A DNA stretch of 54,862 nt, from the NCBI GenBank assembly GCA_944376225.1, contig CALWBZ010000100.1, positions 1 through 54,862 on the forward strand. Direction: 5' to 3'. The notes under the pieces are model-generated. The model was not told the origin of the DNA, did no database searches, and worked only from the letters and a program-made list of their open reading frames with translations. This stretch comes from an uncultured Clostridia bacterium. GTDB taxonomy: Bacteria; Bacillota; Clostridia; Lachnospirales; Bianqueaceae. Position numbers and translations under genes: made by a program. Position 1 is the stretch's first letter. The number at the start of each line of letters is the position of its first letter. Below are positions 25,203-36,108 of this stretch, one piece after another.

Positions 25203-25445
25203 ATGAGACTCGACAAATACCTAAAGGTATCTCGGCTGATCAAACGCCGCACCGTGGCCAACGAGGCCTGTGACGCGGGCCGGGTAACGGTGAACGGAAA
25301 AGTGGCCAAGGCCGGCACGACGGTGAAAGAAGGAGACAGGATCGAGATCCAGTTCGGCACGAACGTCCTGCGGGCGGAGGTGCTCCTGATCGCGGACACG
25401 ACCAGAAAGGAAGAGGCCAAAGAAATGTACAGGCTTCTGCCATAA
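25203..25445 (+). CDS. rqcP: RqcP (YabO) S4-domain ribosome quality-control protein
   Basis: An 80-residue single S4 RNA-binding domain protein (MRLDKYLKVSRLIKRRTVANEACDAGRVTVNG). In Bacillus, RqcP/YabO works with RqcH on obstructed 50S subunits to add C-terminal alanine tails. Hsp15-type proteins are similar, but the position before yabP-yabQ-divIC matches yabO. GAGGGGGAAC precedes the ATG. Confidence 0.93.
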   Translation: MRLDKYLKVSRLIKRRTVANEACDAGRVTVNGKVAKAGTTVKEGDRIEIQFGTNVLRAEVLLIADTTRKEEAKEMYRLLP

Positions 25446-25522
25446 GTTTGGAATAATCTTTCAAGAGCCCTCATATATTGAACAAAGGAGCCGGATTCCA
25501 AACACGAACGGGGGGATGTTGA

Positions 25523-25804
25523 GTGGAAGGGATGTCGCCGCATCGGCTGATCTTAGATAACAGGGCGCACATGGAGATCACGGGAGTGCTGGACCTGTTG
25601 ATGTTTGACGAGACGGAGATCGTATTGGAGACTTCCGCGGGAGTCTTGAACATCCGGGGAGATCAGCTGCATATGAACACCATGACGCTGGAGAAGGGGC
25701 TCCTGGTTCTGGCGGGGGAGATCGCGGAGATCTTTTATGAAGAGCCTGGGACGCTAAAGAAGCAGAAAACAGGACTGATGAGCAAGTGGATAAAAGGTGG
25801 ATGA
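25523..25804 (+). CDS. yabP: Sporulation protein YabP
   Basis: A 93-residue small protein of the YabP/YqfC family (HRLILDNRAHMEITGVLDLLMFDE, then a beta-rich segment). YabP acts with YabQ in the mother cell during sporulation, and in Bacillus the locus is sigma-E controlled. The start is GTG at 25523 after GGGGGATG; ATG at 25532 is an alternative that removes three residues. The stop overlaps the ATG at 25801 as ATGA, so YabQ is coupled. The 77-bp gap from rqcP has no clear promoter. Confidence 0.92.
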   Translation: MEGMSPHRLILDNRAHMEITGVLDLLMFDETEIVLETSAGVLNIRGDQLHMNTMTLEKGLLVLAGEIAEIFYEEPGTLKKQKTGLMSKWIKGG

Positions 25805-25806
25805 GG

Positions 25807-26172
25807 ATGAGCGAGGCCTGTCGTTTTTTTCTTTTCGCCTGTTTATACGGATTCGGAGCGTGTTTGAGTTATGATCTCCTGCGGCTCTTTCGCAGGATGA
25901 TCCCTCACTCGCTCCTTTTCATTCACGGGGAAGATCTGCTGTTTTTCGCCCTCTGCGCCGCGGCGTTCCTATACGGCGTATGGAGTCAGGCCCAGGGACA
26001 GCTGCGGGGATACTATTTTCTGGGAATCGGCCTTTCCGGGCTAGTGTACGTCTGGGGGATTCATCCTCTTCTTGGAAAACCGGTACGTTTTTTTCGGCGG
26101 ATTTCGGGCAGGATACGAAAAGACTGTAAAAGTTACGGGAAAAGTTTCGGAAAATGCGAAAAAAAGCATTGA
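25807..26172 (+). CDS. yabQ: Spore cortex biosynthesis protein YabQ
   Basis: An integral membrane protein of about 121 residues with several transmembrane segments (CRFFLFACLYGFGACLSYDLL, DLLFFALCAAAFLYGVW, YYFLGIGLSGLVYVWGI) and a basic tail. YabQ is needed for spore cortex formation in Bacillus. Three in-frame starts exist: GTG 25786, ATG 25801 and ATG 25807. I chose 25807 because AAAGGTGG stands 6 bp before it; for 25801 the site would be too close. Confidence 0.9.
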   Translation: MSEACRFFLFACLYGFGACLSYDLLRLFRRMIPHSLLFIHGEDLLFFALCAAAFLYGVWSQAQGQLRGYYFLGIGLSGLVYVWGIHPLLGKPVRFFRRISGRIRKDCKSYGKSFGKCEKKH

Positions 26173-26227
26173 CGGATAGCGAAAAATATTATATCATGGT
26201 AAGCATGAAAGCAAAAGGCGGGATATC

Positions 26228-26566
26228 ATGTCGTACCAGAAGAAGAAAAAGAAACGCGGCATGGCAGCGAGGGAGCAAGCAGCAGGCAAAAAGCTGGGGC
26301 ATTCACTCAGGAATTTTTGTATCGCCGGTTTCTTTCTTGCTTTCGTGTTCGGGTGTTTTTTGCATCATCAGCAGCTGCAGGACCAGATTGCAGCCATTCA
26401 CCAGAAGACCCAGGCCGTGGAGTATCAGGTGGATGAGGAGTTAGAGAAACAGATCGATCTGAAGGCCCAGCAGAGTTATCTGCAAACCGACGATTATTAC
26501 GCACGGCTGGCGCGAGAGCGGTTTCACCTTCTGAAGGAAGGCGAGCACATGTATGTTTTCGAGTAG
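26228..26566 (+). CDS. divIC: Septum formation initiator (DivIC/FtsB family)
   Basis: A 112-residue bitopic division protein: a basic cytoplasmic tail (KKKKKRGMAAREQAAGKK), one transmembrane helix (about 30-46), then a coiled coil and the YYARLARERFHLLKEGE segment typical of FtsB/DivIC. DivIC joins FtsL and DivIB at the division site. Its place after yabQ and before spoIIE matches the Bacillus order without yabR. It ends at a strong terminator. Confidence 0.93.
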   Translation: MSYQKKKKKRGMAAREQAAGKKLGHSLRNFCIAGFFLAFVFGCFLHHQQLQDQIAAIHQKTQAVEYQVDEELEKQIDLKAQQSYLQTDDYYARLARERFHLLKEGEHMYVFE

Positions 26567-26607
26567 GTACATCTTCTGTCCCTAGAGGAAGAAGATGTAC
26601 CCTTTTT
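26566..26607 (+). terminator. divIC terminator
   Basis: GGTACATCTTC (26566-26576) pairs perfectly with GAAGATGTACC (26591-26601), followed by CTTTTTG. It separates divIC from the spoIIE promoter. Confidence 0.92.
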
Positions 26608-26659
26608 GTTTTATAAAGACGAAAAATGTCCTAAAATTTTTGCGAGGGCCTCCCCGATT

Positions 26660-26692
26660 TTGACAGCCTTTGTAGGACAAACCTTCTATAAT
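26660..26692 (+). promoter_or_regulatory. spoIIE promoter with 21-bp spacer and Spo0A-box-like site
   Basis: Perfect TTGACA (26660-26665) and perfect TATAAT (26687-26692) are separated by 21 bp rather than 17. Spo0A-activated spoIIE and spoIIG promoters of Bacillus have such 21-22 bp spacing. The complement of 26659-26665, TGTCAAA, differs by one base from the 0A box TGTCGAA and overlaps the -35. Weaker candidates lie at 26617-26623 and 26627-26633. Confidence 0.75.
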
Positions 26693-26724
26693 AGACGAAA
26701 CGAGCTTCTTTGGGGAGGTGTCTT

Positions 26725-29058
26725 ATGGAAGGACTGAATCGGCCTTTGCGCCGGACGGAGAACGACGCGGGCCGTCTGGCGCTGCCGGCCTTTGCGGCGG
26801 ATCTTTTATGGAGCGTGCCGGCTCTTTTTTTAGCGCGGATACCGGTCTTTCTGAACCTGTACATCCTGGGACCGGCGTATCTGTGCCTCCTGACGCGCAG
26901 ACCGGCCAGGGGACGCCTGGGAGCGCTCTGGTGTCTTTTGGGGATCCTCAGCATGTATCGAGAGCCCGGAATCGGCAAGTACGGGATTTTGGTCCTGGCG
27001 GTCTGGGCGACGGAAGAGTGGCTTCGGCACGGGAAGAAAAGAATCTCCGACATGGGGCGCAGTCTCCTCCTGGCCCTCATGCTGCCGGTGGCGGCGCTGC
27101 TTTCGGCGTGGATTTTCAAAAGCGGCTATTCCTTTCTCCTGATCTTGGTGGAGACCGGCATGTTCTGGATCTGGATCTTCCTGTATCAGATGGGGGCGGA
27201 CGCGCTGCGCAAGGGAAAGACGGCGGGGTGGATGCTCTCGGAGGAGGAGCAGACCATGGCGCTGTCCGCCTGTCTCGGCAGTTTCCTGGCGATTCTTCCC
27301 TGGGACGTGGCCTGGAAGGCGCCCCTTTTGTTTTTCACCATGGCCGCCTCCTACGGCAGAGGGATCGGATACGGGCTGTTGGTGAGTCTGCCGGCGGCGG
27401 CGGTCCTGCGGATCCTGGGCGTATCGGGGGAAAGTCTTCTTTTGCTCTGCGTCTTCTGCGCCGTTTTATGCAGCTTCTTCAGAGAATTGGGCCGGGCTAC
27501 GGTGGTACTGGCCAACCTGGTGGGCGGCGTGATGATTCTGCTCCTGTATCAGGGCCAGGTCGTGCTATGGGAAATCGTAGCCCTTCTCGCGGCGGGGCTT
27601 GCCTTTTTATGGGTGCCCGCCTCCTGGTATGAGAAAAAGCTGTGGGGGCCGATATGGCAGGAAGCCTCCGGAACGGCCCAGGTGCGCACGATGCAGCAGC
27701 ATGTGAATCAGATGTTAGCCCGCAGCGCGGCGTCCATGGAAGAAATGGGGGAGGTGCTGCGGGAGACGACGGGAGAAGAGACGCTGGACAGTCTGGATAC
27801 CGGCCGGATCCTGGAGGATCTGGCGGAGAGGGTGTGCGGGAGCTGTCCGGGCCGGGATCAGTGTTGGGGCGGGCATTTCAGCGAGACCTACGAGACCATC
27901 GAGGCCATCATGGAGGCGGCCAGGAGCAAGGGAATCATCGAGAAGAAGGACGTGCCCCTTTATTTCCTGAACCGATGCCAAAACAGCGAGGAGTTCATTC
28001 GCAGAACCAATCGGCATTATGAGCTGTACCGCCTGAATCTCAGCTGGGAGAACCGGATGCGCAGGAGCGCGGCGATCACGGCGGATCAGCTTCATCATAT
28101 GGCGGACATGCTGCAAAACATGCGCAATTATCTATGCGCCCAGCTGGAATTGGATCAGAACCTGAGCCAGAGGGTGCAGGAGGAATGGACTCGGGGGAGC
28201 CTGCCCATTCTGCGGACACAGGTGTTGAAGGACCTAAAGACGGATCGGTACACCCTGCATCTGGAGGCGCGGGTCGGCCACAGTCAGAAGCTGAAACATC
28301 AGTTGGAAGCCCGGCTGGAGTCCATGCTGGAGCGTCCCGTGCAGGTGACAGGCTCCCGCATGATCAAACAGGGGCTTTGGGACTGGCAGATCGAAGAGAC
28401 CTGCCGCTTGCGGGTGGAGAGCAGCGTCCTTTCTAAAGGCAAGGAAAGAGTCAACGGGGACAGCACCTGGATGGGGCGGCTTCCGGGAGGGCGTTACGCC
28501 GTCGCCATCAGCGACGGCATGGGAATCGGCAGCCAGGCAGGCGGGGAGAGTGAGAGGGCCCTGCGAATCTTAAGGCTCCTACTAGAGGCGGGAGCGGAGG
28601 AAGAAGAGGCGATTCGCCTGCTGAATTCGATGCTTCTTCTTTGCGGGGACGGAGAACATTTCTCCACCATCGATCTGGTGGTCATGAATCTGTATACGGG
28701 CAGCGTACACATCGCCAAGGCAGGCAGCGCGGCCACCATCCTGAAAAAACAAGGGAGGATTCAGGTGTACCGCTCGGATAACGTGCCGGTAGGCATTATG
28801 GAGAAGGCGGAGTGGGAGGCTTTTCAGGATCACGTGGAAGAGGGAGACTGGATCGTGCTCGCCTCCGACGGCGTCTTCGATCAGCAGCGGGACAGCGAAA
28901 GCGTAGAAAGAAAGATCCGCGCCATCATGCTGCGCCAGAGCCGGGAGGCGAGCGCCAAGATGGCCCAAAGCATCTACGACGCGGTTTGCAGCGGGTGGCA
29001 GCAGGAGGACGATATGACGATCATCGCGGTCCGGATCCAGAGTAATCTCCGGTCATAA
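26725..29058 (+). CDS. spoIIE: Stage II sporulation protein E phosphatase
   Basis: SpoIIE is the membrane PP2C phosphatase that dephosphorylates SpoIIAA and so activates sigma-F in the forespore. The product has 778 residues: an N-terminal polytopic membrane region to about 310, a regulatory/oligomerisation region with a CGSCPGRDQCWG cysteine cluster, and a C-terminal PP2C domain with metal motifs ISDGMGIG (about 595) and ASDGVFD (about 713). ATG 26725 is chosen because GGGGAGGTG precedes it; the TTG at 26710 would lie upstream of that site. Flanked by a long-spacer promoter and a terminator. Confidence 0.96.
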   Translation: MEGLNRPLRRTENDAGRLALPAFAADLLWSVPALFLARIPVFLNLYILGPAYLCLLTRRPARGRLGALWCLLGILSMYREPGIGKYGILVLAVWATEEWLRHGKKRISDMGRSLLLALMLPVAALLSAWIFKSGYSFLLILVETGMFWIWIFLYQMGADALRKGKTAGWMLSEEEQTMALSACLGSFLAILPWDVAWKAPLLFFTMAASYGRGIGYGLLVSLPAAAVLRILGVSGESLLLLCVFCAVLCSFFRELGRATVVLANLVGGVMILLLYQGQVVLWEIVALLAAGLAFLWVPASWYEKKLWGPIWQEASGTAQVRTMQQHVNQMLARSAASMEEMGEVLRETTGEETLDSLDTGRILEDLAERVCGSCPGRDQCWGGHFSETYETIEAIMEAARSKGIIEKKDVPLYFLNRCQNSEEFIRRTNRHYELYRLNLSWENRMRRSAAITADQLHHMADMLQNMRNYLCAQLELDQNLSQRVQEEWTRGSLPILRTQVLKDLKTDRYTLHLEARVGHSQKLKHQLEARLESMLERPVQVTGSRMIKQGLWDWQIEETCRLRVESSVLSKGKERVNGDSTWMGRLPGGRYAVAISDGMGIGSQAGGESERALRILRLLLEAGAEEEEAIRLLNSMLLLCGDGEHFSTIDLVVMNLYTGSVHIAKAGSAATILKKQGRIQVYRSDNVPVGIMEKAEWEAFQDHVEEGDWIVLASDGVFDQQRDSESVERKIRAIMLRQSREASAKMAQSIYDAVCSGWQQEDDMTIIAVRIQSNLRS

Positions 29059-29068
29059 CCCTATTTTT

Positions 29069-29106
29069 TCACCGTTCGGATAGAGATATTCGGGCGGTGA
29101 TTTTAT
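29069..29106 (+). terminator. spoIIE terminator
   Basis: A 14-bp stem allowing G-U pairs (29069-29082 with 29087-29100) is closed by a GAGA tetraloop and followed by TTTTAT. Confidence 0.75.
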
Positions 29107-29121
29107 GAGGAGCCCTAACCG

Positions 29122-29169
29122 CCCGCCTCCCTTGCTTTTTCAGGCGGGACATGGTACAATAGGCGCAGC
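29122..29169 (+). promoter_or_regulatory. Promoter between spoIIE and tilS, first copy
   Basis: TTGCTT (29132-29137), a 17-bp spacer and TACAAT (29155-29160). The -35 sits in the loop of an inverted repeat, CCCGCCT (29122-29128) and AGGCGGG (29142-29148). The block ATGGTACAATAGGCGCAGC (29151-29169) equals the one at the uvrC promoter. Confidence 0.6.
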
Positions 29170-29280
29170 ATGAAAGCATTCTCGAAGGAAAGAGACTGCG
29201 CTGCGCCCCGAGTTTGCCGCCAAAGGGCGTCAAACTCCCAAGATTGTTGTGAATCATGGTACAATAGGCGCGGCAAACTC
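29162..29280 (+). repeat. Inverted repeats and second promoter-like block upstream of tilS
   Basis: GGCGCAGC (29162-29169) is complemented by GCTGCGCC (29200-29207). GAGTTTGCCGC (29210-29220) is complemented by GCGGCAAACTC (29270-29280), a second fold that spans another TACAAT at 29260-29265. The block ATGGTACAATAGGCGCGGC (29256-29274) repeats the first with one change; it lacks a good -35. The region is non-coding. Confidence 0.65.
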
Positions 29281-29341
29281 CGACGGAAATTTCACTTCGA
29301 GGGGTGGCCAGAAAGTAATCCGGAGATAAGAGGTGAAGGAA

Positions 29342-30739
29342 ATGGAACTTGCGCGGGAAGTCCGATCGTTCCTGGAAGAGCGGGGGATCGGGGAAAAAGA
29401 CTGTCTCTTACTCGCCCTTTCCGGCGGCAGGGATTCTCTGTGCCTGTTTCATGTGCTTGTAGAACTGCGGCCCCTGATGGGATACCGGCTGCGGGCGATG
29501 TACGTGCATCACGGCCTGCGCCGGGAGGCGGATGAGGAGGCGGCATGGCTCAGGCGATGCTGTCTTGTCCAGGAGGTGCCTTTCACCGTGGCATACGTGA
29601 ACGTGGGAGAACGGGTGGAACAGACGAAGGAATCCGTCGAGGAGGCGGCGCGGGCGCTGCGTTACCGGGCGCTCGAGGAGGAAGGGCGAAAACAAGACGC
29701 CTGGATCCTGACGGCCCATCACGCCCAGGACCAGGCGGAGACGGTCCTGCTCCGCCTTCTGCGGGGCAGCGGACTGCGGGGGCTCGGCGGCATGACCGCC
29801 CAGCGGGGCAGGCTTCTTAGGCCCCTGCTGGGGGTGGAGCCCGCGCGGATCGTGAAATACATGGAGGAACGGGAGTTATGCTGGCGGCAGGATGCCTCCA
29901 ATGAAGATCTGCGATATACGAGAAATTGGGTGCGGCATCGTCTCATTCCCCTCCTGGAAGAGAAAAACCCGGCTGTTCAAAGGAGCTTACGCGAGTTGGC
30001 GGATCAGGCCCGTCAGGACGAAGAGTATATGGAGAGAGAGGCGGAAGCCGTCTTTAGAGAGGCTTATGACGGGGAGGGGCTTTCCATCCCCATCCTGGAG
30101 AAGGCGCCCGCGGCGCTGCAGGGCCGGGTCTTATTTTGTTTTCTTCGGCAGAAGGGCGGGACGCGGAATGTGGGCCGAGTCCACATTCAGATGTTAAAAG
30201 AGATCTGTCGGGGGCCCCAGGGAGGAGAGGGGACGGCGCCGGGCGGCCGGGTGTTTTACCGAAGTTACGACCGTCTCCTGATGAGGAAAAAAGAAGATCG
30301 GGCCTTGCCGCAAGCGGGAGTGGAACTGGCCTGGGACGGGCTTTGGCACGATACGCCCTGGGGGCGGTTTCGGGTCCGAAAGATGGAAAATCCCTTTCAA
30401 AATTTTCAGCAAATCCCCGATTTACCGTATACAAAATGGGTAAATTGTGATACAATCACAGAACAGCTCGTCGCGCGTACCCGCCGTCAGGGAGATTATC
30501 TGGGCGTTGGGGGCGGGCATCAGAGCCTGAAAAAGTATATGGTGAACGCCAAGATTCCCAGAGAAGAAAGGGATCGGATGGCGGTACTGGCCTGCGGATC
30601 CCACGTCCTTTGGGTCGTGGGAAAAAGACTCAGCGAGGAAGCGCGGCTGACCCAACATGTTACGCAGGTCGTGTGCATAGAATATGATCCTAAGAAAGAG
30701 GAGGAGAACAATTGCTGGAACCCAAAAGAGACGGAATGA
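29342..30739 (+). CDS. tilS: tRNA(Ile)-lysidine synthase
   Basis: TilS attaches lysine to C34 of the CAU-anticodon tRNA-Ile so that it reads AUA. The product has about 465 residues: an N-terminal PP-loop ATPase with SGGRDS (27-32), [12 protein letters not shown] and [20 protein letters not shown], then the TilS substrate-binding and C-terminal domains ([15 protein letters not shown]). ATG 29342 is preferred: AAGAGGTG precedes it by about 6 bp. GTG 29333 lies inside that site. The 3' end overlaps ftsH by 28 bp; hpt, usually between the two, is absent. Confidence 0.95.
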   Translation: MELAREVRSFLEERGIGEKDCLLLALSGGRDSLCLFHVLVELRPLMGYRLRAMYVHHGLRREADEEAAWLRRCCLVQEVPFTVAYVNVGERVEQTKESVEEAARALRYRALEEEGRKQDAWILTAHHAQDQAETVLLRLLRGSGLRGLGGMTAQRGRLLRPLLGVEPARIVKYMEERELCWRQDASNEDLRYTRNWVRHRLIPLLEEKNPAVQRSLRELADQARQDEEYMEREAEAVFREAYDGEGLSIPILEKAPAALQGRVLFCFLRQKGGTRNVGRVHIQMLKEICRGPQGGEGTAPGGRVFYRSYDRLLMRKKEDRALPQAGVELAWDGLWHDTPWGRFRVRKMENPFQNFQQIPDLPYTKWVNCDTITEQLVARTRRQGDYLGVGGGHQSLKKYMVNAKIPREERDRMAVLACGSHVLWVVGKRLSEEARLTQHVTQVVCIEYDPKKEEENNCWNPKETE

Positions 30740-32565
30740 AGGGTGTGGGGTTATACTTCGTGTCCATCCTGATTCTGCTGCTGATCCTGATGATGGTTTG
30801 GAACCAGGTGGGAGGGCAGGAAGTATGGCTGAGCGATCAGGAGGCGCAGGCCTTACTGGACGGAGGAGCGATCCAGCGGATCGAGATTGAACCCATACGT
30901 GTGGGGAGCGGAGAATCCGGCCGCGCCCTGTTTTATATGGAAGGAGCAAACGGTACCCAGACGGTCCGTTACTTCTTCGTATCCAACGTGGAGTCTTTCC
31001 GGGGCATGGTGAGCGAAAACTACGATTTTCCGGTTTACAGCCATCCCTTGGAAGAGGACAGCATTTTTGTGCGGATGCTGCCCTATCTGATGGTCCTCGT
31101 GATCGGAATCGTGATCCTGTTTGTCGTCAGCAGCCGAGCCCAGGGCGGCGGAGGCGGCGGGGGCGGCAAGATGGCGAATTTCGGCCGCAGCCAGGCCCGT
31201 ATGATCACGAAGGCCAACAATCCGGTGACCTTTCGCCACGTGGCCGGATCCTATGAAGAAAAGGAAGAGATGCAGGAGATCGTGGATTTTCTGAGGAATC
31301 CCGATCGTTTCTCCGCCTTAGGCGCCAGGATTCCCAAGGGCGTTATCCTGGTGGGGCCTCCGGGAACGGGAAAAACCTTCCTCGCGAAGGCGGTGGCCGG
31401 CGAGGCGGGAGTGCCTTTCTTCAGCATCTCCGGTTCGGATTTCGTGGAGATGTTTGTGGGCGTGGGCGCCTCCCGAGTGAGAGACCTCTTCGATCAGGCC
31501 AAACGACATGCCCCCTGCATCGTCTTTATCGATGAGATCGACGCGGTGGGCCGGCGCCGGGGCGCGGGTCTGGGCGGCGGACACGACGAACGGGAGCAGA
31601 CGCTGAATCAGCTCCTGGTGGAGATGGACGGTTTTACCGTCAATCAGGGCGTCATCGTGATGGCCGCGACGAACCGTGTGGACATTTTGGATCCGGCCCT
31701 TCTGCGCCCGGGACGCTTCGACCGACAGATCGTAGTCAACCGTCCGGACATCCAGGGACGGCGGGAGGTGCTCACGCTTTACTCCAAGGGAAAACCCATG
31801 GGAGACGATGTGGACCTGGATTCTGTCGCGCGGATTACCGCGGGATTTACGCCGGCGGATTTAGAGAATCTGCTTAACGAGGCGGCCATCATGGCGGCCA
31901 GAGAGAAGCGCGCCTATATTTCCATGGCGGACGTACAGGCGTCCCTGGTGCGGGTAGGCGTAGGCGCGGAAAAAAAGAGCCGCAGGATCTCCGAAAAGGA
32001 GAAGAAGATCACGGCCTATCATGAGGTGGGGCACGCGATCCTGCACCATCTGCTGCCGGAACTGGATCCCGTACACGCCATCTCCATTATTCCCACGGGA
32101 ATGGCGGGAGGATACACCATGTCCCTGCCCCAGGATGACAGCATGTACTGGAGCCGTTCGGAGATGAAGGCGGAGATGGCAGGGCTCTTGGGCGGCCGCG
32201 TGGCGGAGGAAATCATCTTCCGGGATGTGACCACGGGGGCTTCTAACGATATCGAACGTGTCAGCGAGATTGCCAGGGGGATGGTCACCAAGTACGGCAT
32301 GAACGACACTCTGGGGCCGCTGCAGTTCGGGGAGAAGGACGAAGAGGTCTTTCTCGGTAAGGAGATCGGTCACGCCAGGAATTACGGCGAACAGATCGCC
32401 GATACCATCGACCGGGAGGTCAAGAAGCTGGTAGACGAGGCCTATCAAACGGCAAAGAAGATTTTAGAGGAAAACATTGAGATTCTGCACAAGGGAGCGG
32501 CTCTATTGATAGAGCGGGAGAAAATCACCGGAGCGGAGTTTGAGGAGTTGTTTCAGACAGAATGA
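30712..32565 (+). CDS. ftsH: ATP-dependent zinc metalloprotease FtsH
   Basis: FtsH is a hexameric membrane AAA+ protease that removes damaged membrane proteins and some regulators. The 617-residue product has two transmembrane helices (about 10-28 and 122-140) around an extracytoplasmic domain, a Gly-rich linker, an AAA core with GPPGTGKT (about 215-222) and [13 protein letters not shown], and a zinc protease domain with HEVGH (437-441). The start is TTG at 30712 after GAGGAGGAGAAC; it gives the correct first membrane helix. The stop overlaps the next ATG (ATGA). Confidence 0.96.
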   Translation: MLEPKRDGMKGVGLYFVSILILLLILMMVWNQVGGQEVWLSDQEAQALLDGGAIQRIEIEPIRVGSGESGRALFYMEGANGTQTVRYFFVSNVESFRGMVSENYDFPVYSHPLEEDSIFVRMLPYLMVLVIGIVILFVVSSRAQGGGGGGGGKMANFGRSQARMITKANNPVTFRHVAGSYEEKEEMQEIVDFLRNPDRFSALGARIPKGVILVGPPGTGKTFLAKAVAGEAGVPFFSISGSDFVEMFVGVGASRVRDLFDQAKRHAPCIVFIDEIDAVGRRRGAGLGGGHDEREQTLNQLLVEMDGFTVNQGVIVMAATNRVDILDPALLRPGRFDRQIVVNRPDIQGRREVLTLYSKGKPMGDDVDLDSVARITAGFTPADLENLLNEAAIMAAREKRAYISMADVQASLVRVGVGAEKKSRRISEKEKKITAYHEVGHAILHHLLPELDPVHAISIIPTGMAGGYTMSLPQDDSMYWSRSEMKAEMAGLLGGRVAEEIIFRDVTTGASNDIERVSEIARGMVTKYGMNDTLGPLQFGEKDEEVFLGKEIGHARNYGEQIADTIDREVKKLVDEAYQTAKKILEENIEILHKGAALLIEREKITGAEFEELFQTE

Positions 32566-32912
32566 TGGAAAGCACAAGATCCACCGGCCAGGAAGACAGA
32601 GTCCTCCTGGCGATGGTCAGCCAATACACGGATAAGTATTTTTGGAACGAAGAACTGGGCCCCCTTCCGGAGGAGATCCGCAAGGAAGTGCTGGTCCTCC
32701 TCATTATGATCACGGAGGAGGCCGGCGGCATCACCGTGATGGGATTCGAAGAGGACGGAGAGATCTATCTCGCCAGCACCTGCGAGGAAGGCGACCTGGG
32801 ATACGACGAGATCAGCGCCGGTCTGCTCATTCGGGAAGTGGAACGGGAGCAGAAAGACCTGTTAGAGCGTCTGTCGGAGTGGTACCGTAAGGTGGGGCGC
32901 AAAAGACAATGA
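32562..32912 (+). CDS. Small conserved protein of unknown function
   Basis: A 116-residue acidic soluble protein, coupled at both ends: its ATG overlaps the ftsH stop and its stop overlaps the dusB start, both as ATGA. The sequence ([18 protein letters not shown] ... [21 protein letters not shown]) has alternating helix and strand and no known catalytic motif. From memory it resembles a small Lachnospiraceae family listed as a DUF (perhaps DUF6145), which I cannot verify. The coupling suggests a role connected with translation or tRNA modification, but that is only inference. Confidence 0.8.
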   Translation: MMESTRSTGQEDRVLLAMVSQYTDKYFWNEELGPLPEEIRKEVLVLLIMITEEAGGITVMGFEEDGEIYLASTCEEGDLGYDEISAGLLIREVEREQKDLLERLSEWYRKVGRKRQ

Positions 32913-33877
32913 AGATCGGCGGGCTGGATTTGGGCCGGGGTGTGTATCTGGCGCCCATGGCCGGCTATACGGACAAAACCTTTCGCAGGATCTGTAAAAG
33001 GATGGGGTGCGACGCGGTGGTGACGGAGATGGTCAGCGCCAAGGCATTGTCCTATAATAACGAAAATACATGGAAATACCTGGACGCCGATCCGGAAGAG
33101 GAGCCGGTTTTCGTACAGCTCTTCGGGTCGGAGCCCGAGATCTTGGCGTCTCAAGCCGAGAGGATCCAGGATCGCTTCGCGGGCATTGACGTCAACATGG
33201 GGTGCCCGGCGCCCAAGGTGTTTCGCAATCACGAGGGTTCCGCGCTGCTGGCGGAGCCGGATAAGATCTATCGGATCGTGAAAGCCATGTCCGAGGCGGT
33301 GAGGGTTCCCGTTACCGTCAAAATCCGTAAAGGAATCCGAGAGGATAATCTTGCGGTGGAGGCGGCGCTCGCGGCCCAGGAGGGAGGAGCGAGCGCGGTT
33401 TGCGTACACGGACGGACCGCGGCGCAGATGTATAGCGGTCACGCGGACTGGGACGTCATCCGACAGGTCAAGGAAGCCCTAAGCATCCCGGTCATCGGAA
33501 ACGGCGACATAAGGTGCGGACAGGACGCGGCCCGCATGAGGCGAGAGACGGGATGTGACGGCGTCATGGTGGGGCGGGCCGCCAGGGGAAATCCTTGGAT
33601 CTTTCGGGAGATCCGGGCGGTCTTGGCCGGTGAGCCCATGCCGGAGGCTCCCTCCTGGGAGGACATCCGGGGGACGGTCCTGGAGCACGGGCGCATGATC
33701 TGCGCCGAAAAGGGAGAGTATACGGGCATGCGGGAGATGCGGGCCCATATGGGCTTTTACATCCGCGGATTCCGGGGCAGCAGCCGCCTGAGAGGCGCGA
33801 CGCAGCAGTTATCCTCCTATCGGGAGCTCGAGGAGTTGATGAACGCCTTTTCGCCGGAGGAGACAATAAAGGATTGA
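32909..33877 (+). CDS. dusB: tRNA-dihydrouridine synthase
   Basis: An FMN enzyme that reduces uridines in the tRNA D-loop to dihydrouridine. The 322-residue barrel protein shows the N-terminal LAPMAGYTDKTFR, TEMVSAKAL, DVNMGCPAPKV with the catalytic Cys, VTVKIRKG, CVHGRTAAQMYSG, IGNGDI and GVMVGRAARGNPWIF, all typical of DusB-type enzymes. Translationally coupled to the upstream small gene. The greA promoter begins over its stop codon. Confidence 0.95.
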   Translation: MKIGGLDLGRGVYLAPMAGYTDKTFRRICKRMGCDAVVTEMVSAKALSYNNENTWKYLDADPEEEPVFVQLFGSEPEILASQAERIQDRFAGIDVNMGCPAPKVFRNHEGSALLAEPDKIYRIVKAMSEAVRVPVTVKIRKGIREDNLAVEAALAAQEGGASAVCVHGRTAAQMYSGHADWDVIRQVKEALSIPVIGNGDIRCGQDAARMRRETGCDGVMVGRAARGNPWIFREIRAVLAGEPMPEAPSWEDIRGTVLEHGRMICAEKGEYTGMREMRAHMGFYIRGFRGSSRLRGATQQLSSYRELEELMNAFSPEETIKD

Positions 33878-33902
33878 CATTTCCGAGACGGTACTATATA
33901 AT
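33874..33902 (+). promoter_or_regulatory. greA promoter
   Basis: TTGACA (33874-33879), a 17-bp spacer and TATAAT (33897-33902), a full consensus promoter overlapping the dusB stop. Its leader carries a 12-bp inverted repeat with one mismatch (GGCGGGATATGA with TCATATGCCGCC, about 33930-33957). Confidence 0.88.
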
Positions 33903-33982
33903 ATGGAACAATTGATTGGAATCAAGGCAGGCGGGATATGAGTTTTCATATGCCGCCCGATGGATTGAAAGGAAGTAAAAGA

Positions 33983-35979
<1,997 letters not shown>

Positions 35980-36026
35980 GGCGTTCCTAAAAGTTTTCTT
36001 AAGTTCCAAAAAAAAACTGGCGAAAT

Positions 36027-36046
36027 ACGCCGGTATGTGGTATGAT
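36027..36046 (+). promoter_or_regulatory. Possible promoter for the two membrane-protein genes
   Basis: TGTGGTATGATAG gives an extended -10 (TATGAT 36041-36046) without a clear -35. A small GGCG-AAATA-CGCC hairpin lies just upstream. Confidence 0.4.
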
Positions 36047-36108
36047 AGAAACTGGGGATCCTAGTTTGTGAAAACTCGGGTCAGTGGTCTAATTTCAAAG
36101 TAGAGGAT

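Noticed and set aside
26710-26724. TTG start for spoIIE
   Set aside because: The TTG overlaps the ribosome-binding site that serves ATG 26725.
29170-29535. Open frame starting in the spoIIE-tilS gap
   Set aside because: Arg/Gly/Pro-rich, overlaps tilS in another frame, no ribosome site; it crosses the inverted repeats.
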